A DNA stretch of 64,000 bases from an uncultured Eubacterium sp. (GCA_934320655.1 CAKRFN010000014.1:1-64000), one strand, 5' to 3'; positions 1 to 8,455 are shown, numbered from the stretch's first letter. Notes: generated from the letters alone by a model not told the origin. A program made the numbers and translations.

Positions 1-45
1 TTTGTAAAATCGGTCTGTTACGGAAAGCCATTTTAATAGTTGCAT
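1..45 (-). CDS. 5' end of a leftward gene, possibly a MarR-type regulator
   Basis: Only the first 15 codons lie in the window, reading MQLLKWLSVTDRFYK. The ATG is at 45 and a GGAGG ribosome site stands about nine bases upstream, so the start is well supported. A strong promoter with a perfect palindrome over its -35 box precedes it, which is the arrangement expected of a self-repressed regulator. The N-terminal residues would fit the first helix of a MarR-family protein, but 15 residues cannot prove a family. The product should be treated as unknown. Confidence 0.5.
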   Translation of the reverse strand, partial: MQLLKWLSVTDRFYK

Positions 46-70
46 AGATATATACCTCCAATCAGAACGT

Positions 71-99
71 ATTATATATCAATATGCGTGCGCACGCAA
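71..99 (-). promoter_or_regulatory. Promoter with palindromic operator for the leftward gene
   Basis: On the minus strand the -35 TTGCGT (94-99) and -10 TATAAT (71-76) are 17 bases apart. A perfect 14-bp palindrome, TGCGTGCGCACGCA (85-98), overlaps the -35 box. This is a good sigma-A promoter, and a repressor bound to the palindrome would block polymerase. Confidence 0.6.
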
Positions 100-185
100 G
101 TATTTTTTCTGCCAACAAATATTTCCACAATGCTTGTCTTTTGGTCTTTGTTTTCTTTGGTATGGAAAGAGATGGTACATAAGAG

Positions 186-1125
186 ATGAAAAAAAGAAAC
201 ATATGGGCTATTGTGACCGCAGTGGTGATCGTGTTGATTCTTGGGATTGATAGAGGCAGATGAGAGTTTTCATGGTTCGGACTATGCGACGGGTAGTTTT
301 ATTGCAGCTACTGCGATCCGGTCTGTGGGAGATGCCCGCATCAGATTATCGCTTGGAATCAATCAGAAGTTAAAGGACGAGGACTACATTTCCATCGCAC
401 TTGAAAATGGGTTGATTCAAGAAGAACAGCTAAAGCGTGGACTGACGGCTGATGAGACAGAGGTTATTATAGAAAAATTGGATATTCGTTATATGCGGTT
501 CGACGGAGGTGTGTTGGATATTGTTTATTATAAGGATAAAAACAGGAAGCAGAAGGGGCAGAAACAGGAAAAGAATAGTGATCTGAAACACTCCTATGAC
601 ACGCAGGAACAAAGCACACCTATATTTCGGATCAGTTATCCTGATGGGTGGACAGTCGAGCAGAATTATACAGCAGGAGATCAGGAAAACATGACTCTTA
701 GTAATGACAGTGGCATACATATTGATTATATTTCTGCAAAGTATGGATTCGGAAGTCAATATTATGGCGCGCTTGGAGGGGATACGGAGATGGCGGCTGC
801 ACATATCACAAAGGTAGCGGATGTTGCATTTAAGCCTTCTGCTGATTCCGGCTTAGGAAAAATGGTGATTGCTAAAATAAAAGAGTATGCGTTGGAGGAT
901 GGTTTAACCGGAGAAAGACGAAAGATTGACGGTGTAACTTATTATGCGGTGGTTCCGAAATCGTATCTGGGTGATACGATGTTCTCAGCATCCGGGTATT
1001 GGGCGGCATGTGCATGGGAATATGGGCGACCGACGGCGATCATAGCTGAATCATCAGATGGTAATTTTACTTCGGATCAAGAGAAGGAAGTGATTCAGAT
1101 TTTATCTTCATTTACAGAAAAGTAG
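186..1125 (+). CDS. Membrane-anchored or secreted protein of unknown family, apparently frameshifted
   Basis: An ATG at 186 opens MKKRNIWAIVTAVVIVLILG, a typical signal or anchor segment, but this frame stops at 261-263. The body of the protein continues one frame over from 241 to 1125 (294 residues from a TTG codon), and that frame has a stop at 235-237, so neither frame alone gives a normal gene. A single-base slip near the GGG at 243-245 would join the anchor to the body. The body has a charged, Lys/Gln-rich stretch near its residue 100, then a soluble domain with motifs such as ISYPDGW. I do not recognise the family. It could be a real disrupted gene, a sequencing error, or a programmed shift; the first two are likelier. 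Confidence 0.5.
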
Positions 1126-1163
1126 AAAAATCCGGTAAATCTGCCAGTAAGTTTTGAGTCTTT

Positions 1164-1192
1164 TTGTGGATAGTGAATGACTTTCCTATAAC
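1164..1192 (+). promoter_or_regulatory. Possible promoter of the secreted Ig-like protein
   Basis: TTGTGG (1164-1169) and TATAAC (1187-1192) are separated by 17 bases, 56 bases before the ATG at 1249. The match to the sigma-A consensus is moderate. Confidence 0.35.
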
Positions 1193-1248
1193 TATCGTGT
1201 TACAATAAATGAAAAAGTAACGCTTGAAGTAAAGGAGAAATTCACAGG

Positions 1249-1980
1249 ATGAGAAACATACATAAAATGAAAAAAATCGCAGCACTGTTACTGGCAGCCG
1301 CACTCACATGCACCGCAATACCGCAGACGGCAACTGTTGCATATGCTGCGGCTACAGACAATGTGGCTGCGGTGAGGGCAAACAGCCCGAAGCTGAGTGA
1401 TTCAAAAGTGAAGCTCAAGGTGGGCGAAAAATATAAGCTCACATATTCAGGTATGACAGGTACTGTAAAATGGAAGAGCAGTAATAAGTCCGTTGCAACC
1501 GTAAACAGCAAGGGACTGGTCAAGGCCAAGAATCCGGGCAAGGCGACAATCACCCTGACCGGTTCAAAAGCGACGCTCAAGTGTACCGTGCAGGTGCGGC
1601 TGACCCAGAAGCAGGTACAGGATCAGTTGTTCGAACTCTATGATGAATACCCCGAGGGTATGTCCTGGACAAACGAGAATCACAGCTATTATTGGAAGGC
1701 AATCAATACCTACTGCTATGGGTGCATTGCTTTTGCGGGTGAGATTAGTGACCGATTATTCGGCAAGGATGCAAAAGTAACCACACATAGAAACTTTGAC
1801 AAGATCAAGGTCGGTGATCATATCCGCATCGGGAATTATCATTCCGTGATCGTACTGGCAAAGGGTCCGGATGAACTGGTGGTTGTAGAAGGCAATTATA
1901 ATTCGTCCGTCCACTGGGGACGTGAGATCACGGAACGGGAGTTAAAGGCGAGTGGATTCTATGTGCAGAGCCGCTATTAA
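1249..1980 (+). CDS. Secreted protein with Big2 Ig-like domain and C-terminal cysteine-hydrolase-like domain
   Basis: The 243-residue product starts with a signal peptide (Lys-rich start, Ala/Leu core, cut near VAYAA). Residues about 45-120 form a bacterial Ig-like group 2 domain, shown by the order KLKVGEKYKLTYSG, VKWKSSNKSVATV, GLVKAKNPGKATIT. The C-terminal 110 residues contain a Cys (YCYGCIAFAGE) followed by GDHIRIGNYHSVIV with a conserved-looking His and a final VVEGNYN segment, which is the Cys...His layout of CHAP/NlpC-P60-like amidases and peptidases. A cell-surface or cell-wall hydrolase role is inferred; the substrate is unknown. AAAGGAG at 1231 supports the ATG at 1249. It has its own promoter and appears to be a single-gene unit. 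Confidence 0.75.
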   Translation: MRNIHKMKKIAALLLAAALTCTAIPQTATVAYAAATDNVAAVRANSPKLSDSKVKLKVGEKYKLTYSGMTGTVKWKSSNKSVATVNSKGLVKAKNPGKATITLTGSKATLKCTVQVRLTQKQVQDQLFELYDEYPEGMSWTNENHSYYWKAINTYCYGCIAFAGEISDRLFGKDAKVTTHRNFDKIKVGDHIRIGNYHSVIVLAKGPDELVVVEGNYNSSVHWGREITERELKASGFYVQSRY

Positions 1981-2004
1981 AATTACATATTTAGCGAAAA
2001 CCCC

Positions 2005-2033
2005 TTGCAAAACATATTACAATCTGATAGAAT
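2005..2033 (+). promoter_or_regulatory. Promoter of rplS
   Basis: TTGCAA (2005-2010), a 17-base spacer and TAGAAT (2028-2033) form a good sigma-A promoter. It would start transcription just before the L19 leader structure. Confidence 0.7.
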
Positions 2034-2040
2034 CAATCTG

Positions 2041-2117
2041 TTGTGAAAATAGGCGATGGTCCTCTGGAATGCAAAGAATGGCATTTTAAGAACATCAAAA
2101 TAACAGGAGGTCACAAA
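2041..2117 (+). promoter_or_regulatory. Ribosomal protein L19 leader
   Basis: Between promoter and rplS start, GATG (2055-2058) can pair with CATC (2093-2096), enclosing a hairpin AATGC (2068-2072)/GCATT (2081-2085). This matches the known L19 leader of low-GC Gram-positives as I remember it: an outer helix closing a short hairpin directly before rplS. L19 leaders are thought to let L19 control its own synthesis. Recognition is from position and pairing, not from a covariance search. Confidence 0.6.
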
Positions 2118-2471
2118 ATGAATAACACAGAAATCATCAAGAACATTGAGGCAGCTCAGATGAAAGAGCAGATCCCTGAGTTCAACGTAGGTGATACCGT
2201 AAAAGTATACGGAAAGATCATCGAGGGTAACCGCGAGCGTGTACAGGTATTCGAGGGAACCGTATTAAAGAGACAGGGAAGCAGCAGCCGTGAGACATTC
2301 ACAGTTAGAAAGTTATCTAACGGTGTAGGCGTAGAGAAGACTTGGCCGTTACATTCTCCCAACGTAGAGAAGATCGAAGTTGTTCGTCGTGGTAAGGTTC
2401 GCCGTGCAAAGCTGAACTACTTACGTGGACGTATCGGTAAGGCAGCAAAGGTAAAAGAGCTGGTTAAATAG
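2118..2471 (+). CDS. rplS: Ribosomal protein L19
   Basis: The 117-residue protein is the usual length for bL19, a large-subunit protein at the interface with the 30S subunit. Family signatures are visible: FNVGDTVKV, the VFEGTVLKR segment, and the basic C-terminus KVRRAKLNYLRGRIGKAAK. The frame is open further upstream to 2043, but the ATG at 2118 has a perfect AGGAGG eight bases before it and gives the standard N-terminus MNNTEIIKNIE. It is transcribed alone, between its own leader and a strong terminator, just ahead of the lepB-rbgA group, an order shared with Bacillus. Confidence 0.97.
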   Translation: MNNTEIIKNIEAAQMKEQIPEFNVGDTVKVYGKIIEGNRERVQVFEGTVLKRQGSSSRETFTVRKLSNGVGVEKTWPLHSPNVEKIEVVRRGKVRRAKLNYLRGRIGKAAKVKELVK

Positions 2472-2488
2472 TTTTAAACTGTGTAAAG

Positions 2489-2522
2489 AAAGGGCAAGTA
2501 CGGTTGTATTTGTCCTTTTTTC
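2489..2522 (+). terminator. Rho-independent terminator of rplS
   Basis: The stem AAGGGCAA/TTGTCCTT with a loop of about a dozen bases is followed by a T run, 20 bases after the rplS stop. Confidence 0.8.
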
Positions 2523-2600
2523 GTTATACAATAAATAAATACTGTTTGAAGCAGAGGTGAATGTCCCGTAAGGGCAGCGGCCACAGGAGGAATCAGCCAT

Positions 2601-3182
2601 ATGGCACGAAGAAAAGGACTGAATTTCAGAAAAAAGAAACGACAGCTAAACATTCCGCTGTTGCGAGAGATCGCCACATGGATTATAGAGATCGCGATCG
2701 TCGTAGCGCTGGCAGGCGTATTTGTCTATTTCACAGGTGTGCGGACGACGATCATCGGTCAGTCAATGGGCGCACAGCTACAGGACGGGGATCAGGTGCT
2801 GATCAACCGTTTTATATACAAGGTGAGCAAACCAAAGATCGGTGATGTCATCGTATTTCTGCCAAACGGAAATGAGAAATCCCACTATTATGTGAAACGT
2901 GTGATCGCGGCGGGTGGAGATACCGTACAGATCATAGATGGAGTGATCTATGTCAATGATGCGCCGGCGGACAAGGTACATTTCACCGGAACGATCTCAG
3001 ATCCGGGCGTGGCGGCGGAGAAGATCACGCTCGACTCGGACGAGTGTTTTGTGATGGGTGATAACCCGTCGGGCAGTGAAGACAGCCGGTTTGCCAATAT
3101 CGGCAATGTAAAATCAGATTATATCATCGGAAAGGCGTGGTTTAAGCTGCTGCCGCTCTCCGATGCAGGATTCATAGAGTAG
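2601..3182 (+). CDS. lepB: Signal peptidase I (first copy)
   Basis: This 193-residue membrane enzyme cuts signal peptides from exported proteins. A basic N-terminus is followed by one membrane helix (about residues 24-46), the usual form in Gram-positives. The catalytic Ser lies in GQSMGAQLQDGD, the catalytic Lys in YYVKRVIAAGGD, and the box E signature is GDNPSGSEDSR. The usual SMxPTL is altered to SMGAQL, so substrate choice may differ from the second copy. AGGAGG eleven bases before 2601 supports the start. It lies ten bases ahead of rbgA in one operon with a second lepB. Confidence 0.93.
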   Translation: MARRKGLNFRKKKRQLNIPLLREIATWIIEIAIVVALAGVFVYFTGVRTTIIGQSMGAQLQDGDQVLINRFIYKVSKPKIGDVIVFLPNGNEKSHYYVKRVIAAGGDTVQIIDGVIYVNDAPADKVHFTGTISDPGVAAEKITLDSDECFVMGDNPSGSEDSRFANIGNVKSDYIIGKAWFKLLPLSDAGFIE

Positions 3183-3192
3183 GAGAAAACAG

Positions 3193-4053
3193 ATGCAATT
3201 TCAGTGGTACCCTGGTCATATGACCAAAGCAAAACGCCAGATGCAGGAGGATATCAAGCTTGTCGACCTCGTGATCGAGCTGGTAGACGCGCGGATTCCG
3301 ATGAGCAGCCGTAATCCGGATATTGATGAGTTAGGGAAAAACAAAGCACGCCTGATCCTGTTGAATAAAGCGGATCTCGCGGACAAGCAGGCGAATCAAG
3401 CATGGACAGAATATTTTGAGAAAAAAGGCTATACGGTCGTGCGGATGGATGCGCGCAGCAAGGCGCAGATCAAGCTGGTCAACAATGCGATCTTAGAGGC
3501 ATGTAAGGAGAAAATCGAGCGCGACAGGCGGCGCGGTATCAAAAATCGCCCGGTTCGTGCGATGGTCGTCGGCATTCCGAATGTCGGAAAATCGACCTTC
3601 ATCAACTCCTTTGCGGGAAAGGCGTGTGCCAAGACCGGAAACAAGCCCGGTGTGACAAAGGGCAAGCAGTGGATCCGCCTGAACAAGAGCGTAGAACTGC
3701 TCGATACACCCGGTATTCTCTGGCCGAAATTCGAGGATCAGAGTGTCGGACTGAAGCTGGCGCTGATCGGATCGATCAAGGACGAGATTTTAAACATCGA
3801 TGAGATGAGTCTGGAGCTAATCAAGCTGTTGCAGCGTCATCCGGCTGATGCGCAGGCATTACAGGCGCGCTATGAACTCACGGAGACAGAGGATGCGGTG
3901 CGGATGCTGGAGCAGATCGCAACAAACCGTTCCTGCATCAAAAAAGGCGGTGAGCTGGATTATTCCAAGGCGGCGGCGCTTTTGCTCGATGAGTTTCGCA
4001 GCGGTACGATCGGACATATCACACTGGAGAGACCGGAGGAGTACGAATCATGA
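3193..4053 (+). CDS. rbgA: Ribosome biogenesis GTPase YlqF/RbgA
   Basis: This 286-residue GTPase acts in late assembly of the 50S subunit. It shows the circular permutation typical of the YlqF/YawG family: G4 (LNKADL, near residue 58) comes before G1 (GIPNVGKSTF, near residue 130) and G3 (LLDTPGI, near residue 175). The N-terminal FQWYPGHMTKAKRQM motif is characteristic of RbgA, and the C-terminal region carries the helical ANTAR-like tail. GGAG precedes the start. Its stop overlaps the ATG of the second lepB (ATGA), suggesting translational coupling. Confidence 0.96.
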   Translation: MQFQWYPGHMTKAKRQMQEDIKLVDLVIELVDARIPMSSRNPDIDELGKNKARLILLNKADLADKQANQAWTEYFEKKGYTVVRMDARSKAQIKLVNNAILEACKEKIERDRRRGIKNRPVRAMVVGIPNVGKSTFINSFAGKACAKTGNKPGVTKGKQWIRLNKSVELLDTPGILWPKFEDQSVGLKLALIGSIKDEILNIDEMSLELIKLLQRHPADAQALQARYELTETEDAVRMLEQIATNRSCIKKGGELDYSKAAALLLDEFRSGTIGHITLERPEEYES

Positions 4054-4577
4054 AAAATATAGGCAAGAGCCTGTTAGGGCTGCTGTTATACTTTGTACTG
4101 ATATTTGGTGCTGCATATCTGTTCGGACACTTCGTAGTCGGTCAGGTAGCGGTCGACGGGCCATCCATGAATGACACATTACAGGATGGCGACCGGTTGC
4201 TGATGAATAAATTTACCTATCGGTTTAAACAACTCGACAGGTATCAGATCGTCGTTTTTAAATATGCCTACGATACGGATACGGATTATATCAAGCGTGT
4301 GATCGGTCTGCCGGGAGAGACGGTGCAGATCGATGATGACGGCAATATTTATATTGATGGGGAACTGTTAGAGGAGAATTACGGCAAAGAGGTGATCGAA
4401 GATCCGGGTATGGCAGTCGATGAGATCACGCTCGGTGATGGCGAATATTTTGTGCTGGGTGATAACCGTAATAACAGCAGTGACAGCCGTGATGCGGATG
4501 TGGGACCGGTTTCAAAGTCGCAGATCAAAGGAACTGCGTGGCTGAGGCTCACACCCAATTTTGGATTGTTAAAATAA
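4050..4577 (+). CDS. lepB: Signal peptidase I (second copy)
   Basis: The 175-residue protein has one N-terminal membrane helix and the full signal peptidase I set: GPSMNDTLQDGD with the catalytic Ser, DYIKRVIGLPGE with the catalytic Lys, and GDNRNNSSDSRDADVG. It is closer to the consensus than the first copy at 2601. Its ATG overlaps the rbgA stop by four bases. Two signal peptidases around rbgA in one operon suggest a split of substrates or doses rather than a recent duplication, because the two proteins differ clearly. Confidence 0.94.
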   Translation: MKNIGKSLLGLLLYFVLIFGAAYLFGHFVVGQVAVDGPSMNDTLQDGDRLLMNKFTYRFKQLDRYQIVVFKYAYDTDTDYIKRVIGLPGETVQIDDDGNIYIDGELLEENYGKEVIEDPGMAVDEITLGDGEYFVLGDNRNNSSDSRDADVGPVSKSQIKGTAWLRLTPNFGLLK

Positions 4578-4649
4578 GATTGCCGGAAAAACTGTTTGAA
4601 GGAGACAGAGCGGCGCAGACCGGAAACGGTTGGAAGAGGATGAAAGCAC

Positions 4650-5417
4650 ATGGATACACAGGAAAAAAAGATCGGAGCGATCAAAGAGGAATTAAAAAGT
4701 ACGGCGGATGAGGGTTTATCTGTATTTATAGAGAATTATCGGGCAGATGGGCGCACCGGAGTACAAAAGCTCGTGGAGCAGGCAGAGAAGCGCCTGCAAA
4801 AGCTCGAGGCAGAAAAAAAGCGTATCTATGAGCTGCAAGCCTATGAGAGAGAGTATGCGCAGGCAGCGTACATCTGTGGAATCGATGAAGTCGGCAGAGG
4901 TCCGCTCGCCGGACCTGTCGTGGCAGGTGCGGTCATTTTACCGAAAAATTGTGAGATACTCTATATCAATGACTCGAAAAAACTTTCCGCTGCAAAGCGG
5001 GAGGAGCTGTATGATGTCATTATGGAGCAGGCGGTTGCAGTCGGAATCGGACAGGCATCGCCGCAGCGGATCGATGAGATCAACATTTTGCAGGCAACCT
5101 ACGAAGCGATGCGCGAGGCTATCAACAATTTGCGGGTAACACCCGATATATTATTAAATGATGCAGTGACGATCCCGCAGGTAGATATTCCGCAGGTGCC
5201 GATCATCAAGGGAGATGCGAAAAGTATCTCGATCGGTGCAGCGAGCATTATCGCAAAGGTGACGAGGGATCGCATGATGGTGGATTATGACAGGCAGTAT
5301 CCGGGCTATTCGTTTGCGGAAAACAAGGGATACGGCTCCGCGGCGCATATCGATGCATTGAAGCGGCTGGGCGCGACACCGATCCACAGGCAGTCATTTA
5401 TCGGACACTTTATATAA
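4650..5417 (+). CDS. rnhB: Ribonuclease HII
   Basis: This 255-residue nuclease cuts RNA in RNA-DNA hybrids and removes misincorporated ribonucleotides. The N-terminal 70 residues form a Lys/Glu-rich helical region as in Bacillus RNase HII. The catalytic core starts at ICGIDEVGRGPLAGPVV, where Asp and Glu bind metal, and continues with NDSKKLS and the later SIGAASIIAKVTRDR and GYSFAENKGYGSAAH motifs. GAGGA about ten bases before 4650 supports the start. It sits downstream of rbgA, as in Bacillus. Confidence 0.96.
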   Translation: MDTQEKKIGAIKEELKSTADEGLSVFIENYRADGRTGVQKLVEQAEKRLQKLEAEKKRIYELQAYEREYAQAAYICGIDEVGRGPLAGPVVAGAVILPKNCEILYINDSKKLSAAKREELYDVIMEQAVAVGIGQASPQRIDEINILQATYEAMREAINNLRVTPDILLNDAVTIPQVDIPQVPIIKGDAKSISIGAASIIAKVTRDRMMVDYDRQYPGYSFAENKGYGSAAHIDALKRLGATPIHRQSFIGHFI

Positions 5418-5480
5418 CACCGTAAAAGCCGGAAAACGGCTTGCGGATGTATCGCAGCATACCATGTGGGGGATGACCGG

Positions 5481-7169
5481 ATGCAGATTTCTTATGTCGG
5501 ACAATATAATAAAAATGCCGGACAGCCGGTAGGCACACCGGTGCCGAGTACCGCAGTCACGAGTCTGACGGCGGCGATCCGTGAGCTGGCACCGGGCAGT
5601 ATTTTTGAGGGAAATGTATCTTTTGTCAAAGGTGCCAATGTGATCTTAAGTCTGGAGAACGGACAGAATGTACATGCCAGACTGGATAAAAATGCACTGA
5701 AGCTCGTGCCGGGACAGTCGATGTTTTTTCAAGTCAAATCCAATGAGGGCGGTGTCGTGGCGATCCGTCCATATATGGGCACCGGAACGTCCAATCCGAC
5801 ACTGATGCGCGCGTTGCAGGCGGCGGGGCTGCCGATGGACGAGCGGAATCTCCAGATGGTCAATGAGATGATGAAGGAGCAGATGCCGATTCACGCGGAT
5901 GCGCTGGCGGATATGCACCGCGCGATTGTCGCAAATGAGAATATCAGCGTGGATACACTTGTGCAGATGCGAAAGCTGGGTCTGCCGATCACTCCGCAGA
6001 TGGCGGCGCAGTTTGAAAATTACCGCAATGATACACATATGCTGCTTGGGCAGATGAATGATCTGATGGAGGAGCTGCCACAGTTTCTGGAATCACAAGG
6101 TATGGATGTACCACAGATGGTAGGGCTGAATACACAACTGCTCGGTATCCTCACAGAAGGAATGACTGACGATGCGGGGCAGGCTGTACAGTCGTCGGAA
6201 ACATCAGCGGATGTTACGATGCTGCCGCAGGAGAGGGGCGCTGAGGTGGAAGGCATGTTTTTTGACGGAGAGGCGGGTGCTGCGGATGCACAGCCGGCGG
6301 TCAGATATGCGCCGCAGCAGTTGGGCGCTGTGTTGGATTCACAGACACAGGAGAGTTTTTCGGATCTGCTGCGCAGTATCGGGGATCTGGTCGAGAATGA
6401 TGCCGTCTTTGACGAAAATGGCGATCTGAACCTGAATCTGACAACAAAAAAAATGCTTTCCTTGATCGACCACGAGTTGCAGACGCAGTTGGCAAAGGGC
6501 GGGCTCGAGGCGGATGATGTAAAGGATCTGCTGTCGCACAAGGGCTACCAGAAGCTGTTAAACAATGTGATGGAGGAACAGTGGCTCGTGCGCCCTTCCG
6601 AGGTGAAGTCGAAGGAGCGGATCAGCGGGTTGTATGAGCGGCTGGAACGGCAGATGGAGGAGATCTCCAAGGTGCTGAAGCTGACGGGCAATGAAAATTC
6701 GGCACTGGGGCATTCGGTTGAGCAGATCCGTGGCAATGTGGAATTTATGAATCAGGTCAACCAGATCTACAATTATGTGCAGATTCCGCTGAAAATGAAC
6801 GGGCACAATGCGAACGGAGACCTGTATGTCTATACAAATAAGCGAAGGGCGCGCGAGGAAAACGGTGAGCTTTCCGCATTTTTGCATCTGGATATGGAGC
6901 ATCTGGGATCGACCGATGTGTCGGTGAAAATGAAGGGGAAATCGGTAGATACCAATTTTTCTTTTTCGGATGATGAGAGTTATGCACTTGTAGAAAAATA
7001 TCTTCCGATCCTCGATGCCAAGCTGTCGGCACTCGGATATAACGTGACGCTCACGGTCAGTGGCGACAGGGGCAGGATGGATTTTGTGGAGGATTTTCTG
7101 AAAAAGGATCTTCCCGGTGCAGGCAGCACCGGTGTGGTACACCGCTATTCGTTCGATGTGAGGGCATGA
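5481..7169 (+). CDS. FliK-like (YlqG-type) protein, hook-length-control C-terminal domain
   Basis: The 562-residue protein is low in cysteine, with a long helical middle and a C-terminal domain like the flagellar hook-length control protein FliK (IPLKMNG, DLYVYT, LHLDMEHLGSTDVSVKMKG, LGYNVTLTVSG). In Bacillus the same place after rnhB is held by YlqG, followed by YlqH, an FlhB tail homologue, and the same pair occurs here. No other flagellar gene is near, so a link to export-apparatus substrate switching is only inferred. The frame also opens from a GTG at 5466, but the ATG at 5481 is better placed after the G-rich ribosome site. Confidence 0.7.
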   Translation: MQISYVGQYNKNAGQPVGTPVPSTAVTSLTAAIRELAPGSIFEGNVSFVKGANVILSLENGQNVHARLDKNALKLVPGQSMFFQVKSNEGGVVAIRPYMGTGTSNPTLMRALQAAGLPMDERNLQMVNEMMKEQMPIHADALADMHRAIVANENISVDTLVQMRKLGLPITPQMAAQFENYRNDTHMLLGQMNDLMEELPQFLESQGMDVPQMVGLNTQLLGILTEGMTDDAGQAVQSSETSADVTMLPQERGAEVEGMFFDGEAGAADAQPAVRYAPQQLGAVLDSQTQESFSDLLRSIGDLVENDAVFDENGDLNLNLTTKKMLSLIDHELQTQLAKGGLEADDVKDLLSHKGYQKLLNNVMEEQWLVRPSEVKSKERISGLYERLERQMEEISKVLKLTGNENSALGHSVEQIRGNVEFMNQVNQIYNYVQIPLKMNGHNANGDLYVYTNKRRAREENGELSAFLHLDMEHLGSTDVSVKMKGKSVDTNFSFSDDESYALVEKYLPILDAKLSALGYNVTLTVSGDRGRMDFVEDFLKKDLPGAGSTGVVHRYSFDVRA

Positions 7170-7170
7170 G

Positions 7171-7464
7171 ATGGCAGATAACAAACAGACAGGTGAAAAA
7201 GCAAAAACGGCGGTGGCACTGGCATATACGCCCGGAGATGCCGCCCCGAAGATACTAGCGACCGGTAAGGGAGCGCTCGCGGATCGGATCATAGAGACCG
7301 CGAAGGAGGCGGATGTTCCGACCTACAAGGATGACAAGCTCGCAGACACGCTTTCTAGACTGGAGATCGGGGATATGATCCCGCCGGAGTTGTATGAGGT
7401 TGTGGCGGAGATCCTCGTCTTTGTCAATGACATGGACCGGATCCGTGCAAAGCTTGGAAAATAG
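7171..7464 (+). CDS. FlhB C-terminal-domain-like protein (YlqH/FlhX type)
   Basis: This 97-residue soluble protein matches the cytoplasmic tail of FlhB/EscU export-gate proteins: AVALAYTPGDAAPKILATGKG aligns with their region around the NPTH autocleavage site and ADRIIETAKEADVP with the following helix. It lacks the FlhB membrane part, and the NPTH motif is replaced by YTPG, so autocleavage is not expected. It begins one base after the FliK-like gene. Such pieces are known to partly stand in for the FlhB tail in Bacillus; here the role is unknown. Confidence 0.8.
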   Translation: MADNKQTGEKAKTAVALAYTPGDAAPKILATGKGALADRIIETAKEADVPTYKDDKLADTLSRLEIGDMIPPELYEVVAEILVFVNDMDRIRAKLGK

Positions 7465-7515
7465 GAAAAACAGAGCAGGCTGGCAAATACAGATACGTAC
7501 ATGATGGGAGAATCA

Positions 7516-8427
7516 ATGGAACAGGACTTATACATGCAGACAGAACATATATGGAAACGAAAGGGCAACAGTCCAGTGCTCACGGAATACGATTATGAAC
7601 TTACGGCAGGAGAGATCCTGCCGCTTTTACAATTTCCGCTGTTATCACAGTGTGAGGGAATCCGGCATGGATTTACGACGCGCTACGGAGGTGTGAGCAA
7701 GGGCGAGTGGAGCAGCCTGAATCTGAGCTTCACGAGAGGCGATGATGAGGCTGCTGTGCGGGAAAATTTTGCGCGAGTGGCAGCGGCGTTTGGGGTGTCA
7801 CCGGAGCAGATCGTCTGCTCGAAGCAGACGCATACGACAAATGTGCGCCGTGTGTATGCTGCGGACGGTGGCGCGGGCGTGACGCGCCCTTTGGAGTGGG
7901 ATGATGTCGACGGACTGATCACGGACGAGCCGGGCGTGCTGCTCGGCACATTTTATGCGGATTGTGTGCCTCTGTTTTTTGTTGATCCGGTGCATCGGGC
8001 AATCGGTTTGTCACATTCCGGCTGGCGGGGAACGGTTGCGCGCATGGGTGCTGTGACGCTGCGTGCGATGGCGGACGCATTTGGCACACAGCCGGCGGAT
8101 GTGCGCTGCGCGATCGGACCAAGCATCTGTGTGGACTGCTACGAAGTCAGCGAGGATGTGGCAGAGCAGTTTCGTGCTGTATTCCAAGAGTATACAGACG
8201 AGATCCTGCACGCGAAGGGCGGCGGCAAATACCAGCTTGATTTGTGGGCGGCAAACCGTCATGTACTGCTCGATGCGGGCGTAACGCCCTCACATTTACA
8301 GATCACGGACATCTGCACCTGCTGCAATCCCACGCACCTGTTTTCACACCGCTATACCGGCGGCAGGAGAGGAAATCTTGGGGCGTTTTTGATGGTGGAG
8401 GATCACTCTGCCGATCTATATCAATAA
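7516..8427 (+). CDS. pgeF: Polyphenol oxidase/laccase-domain family protein (YfiH/PgeF)
   Basis: The 303-residue protein belongs to the YfiH family, whose members bind a metal ion and act on purine nucleosides or, as PgeF, correct peptidoglycan-precursor editing. Hallmarks are GFTTRYGGVSKGEW, CSKQTHTTNV, the TFYADCVPLFFVDPVH segment, HSGWRGTVARM with the metal His, and the late CTCCNPTHLFSHRYTGGRRGN. Two in-frame ATGs lie at 7501 and 7516; the latter has GGGAG at the right distance and is preferred. It follows the FlhB-like gene by about 50 bases and is probably co-transcribed. Confidence 0.88.
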   Translation: MEQDLYMQTEHIWKRKGNSPVLTEYDYELTAGEILPLLQFPLLSQCEGIRHGFTTRYGGVSKGEWSSLNLSFTRGDDEAAVRENFARVAAAFGVSPEQIVCSKQTHTTNVRRVYAADGGAGVTRPLEWDDVDGLITDEPGVLLGTFYADCVPLFFVDPVHRAIGLSHSGWRGTVARMGAVTLRAMADAFGTQPADVRCAIGPSICVDCYEVSEDVAEQFRAVFQEYTDEILHAKGGGKYQLDLWAANRHVLLDAGVTPSHLQITDICTCCNPTHLFSHRYTGGRRGNLGAFLMVEDHSADLYQ

Positions 8428-8432
8428 AAAGA

Positions 8433-8448
8433 TACCCGAATACGGGTA
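8433..8448 (+). terminator. Short hairpin after pgeF, possible weak terminator
   Basis: TACCCG and CGGGTA pair around a four-base loop directly after the pgeF stop. It is followed by A-rich rather than T-rich DNA, so any termination would be weak. Confidence 0.3.
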
Positions 8449-8455
8449 AAATATA

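Noticed and set aside
6558..7292. Long leftward open frame (244 codons) opposite the FliK-like gene
   Set aside because: No ribosome site, low-quality composition, and it mirrors codon bias of the real gene on the other strand.
5481..7464. A flagellar gene cluster
   Set aside because: Only FliK-like and FlhB-tail-like genes are present, in the known Bacillus ylqG-ylqH place.
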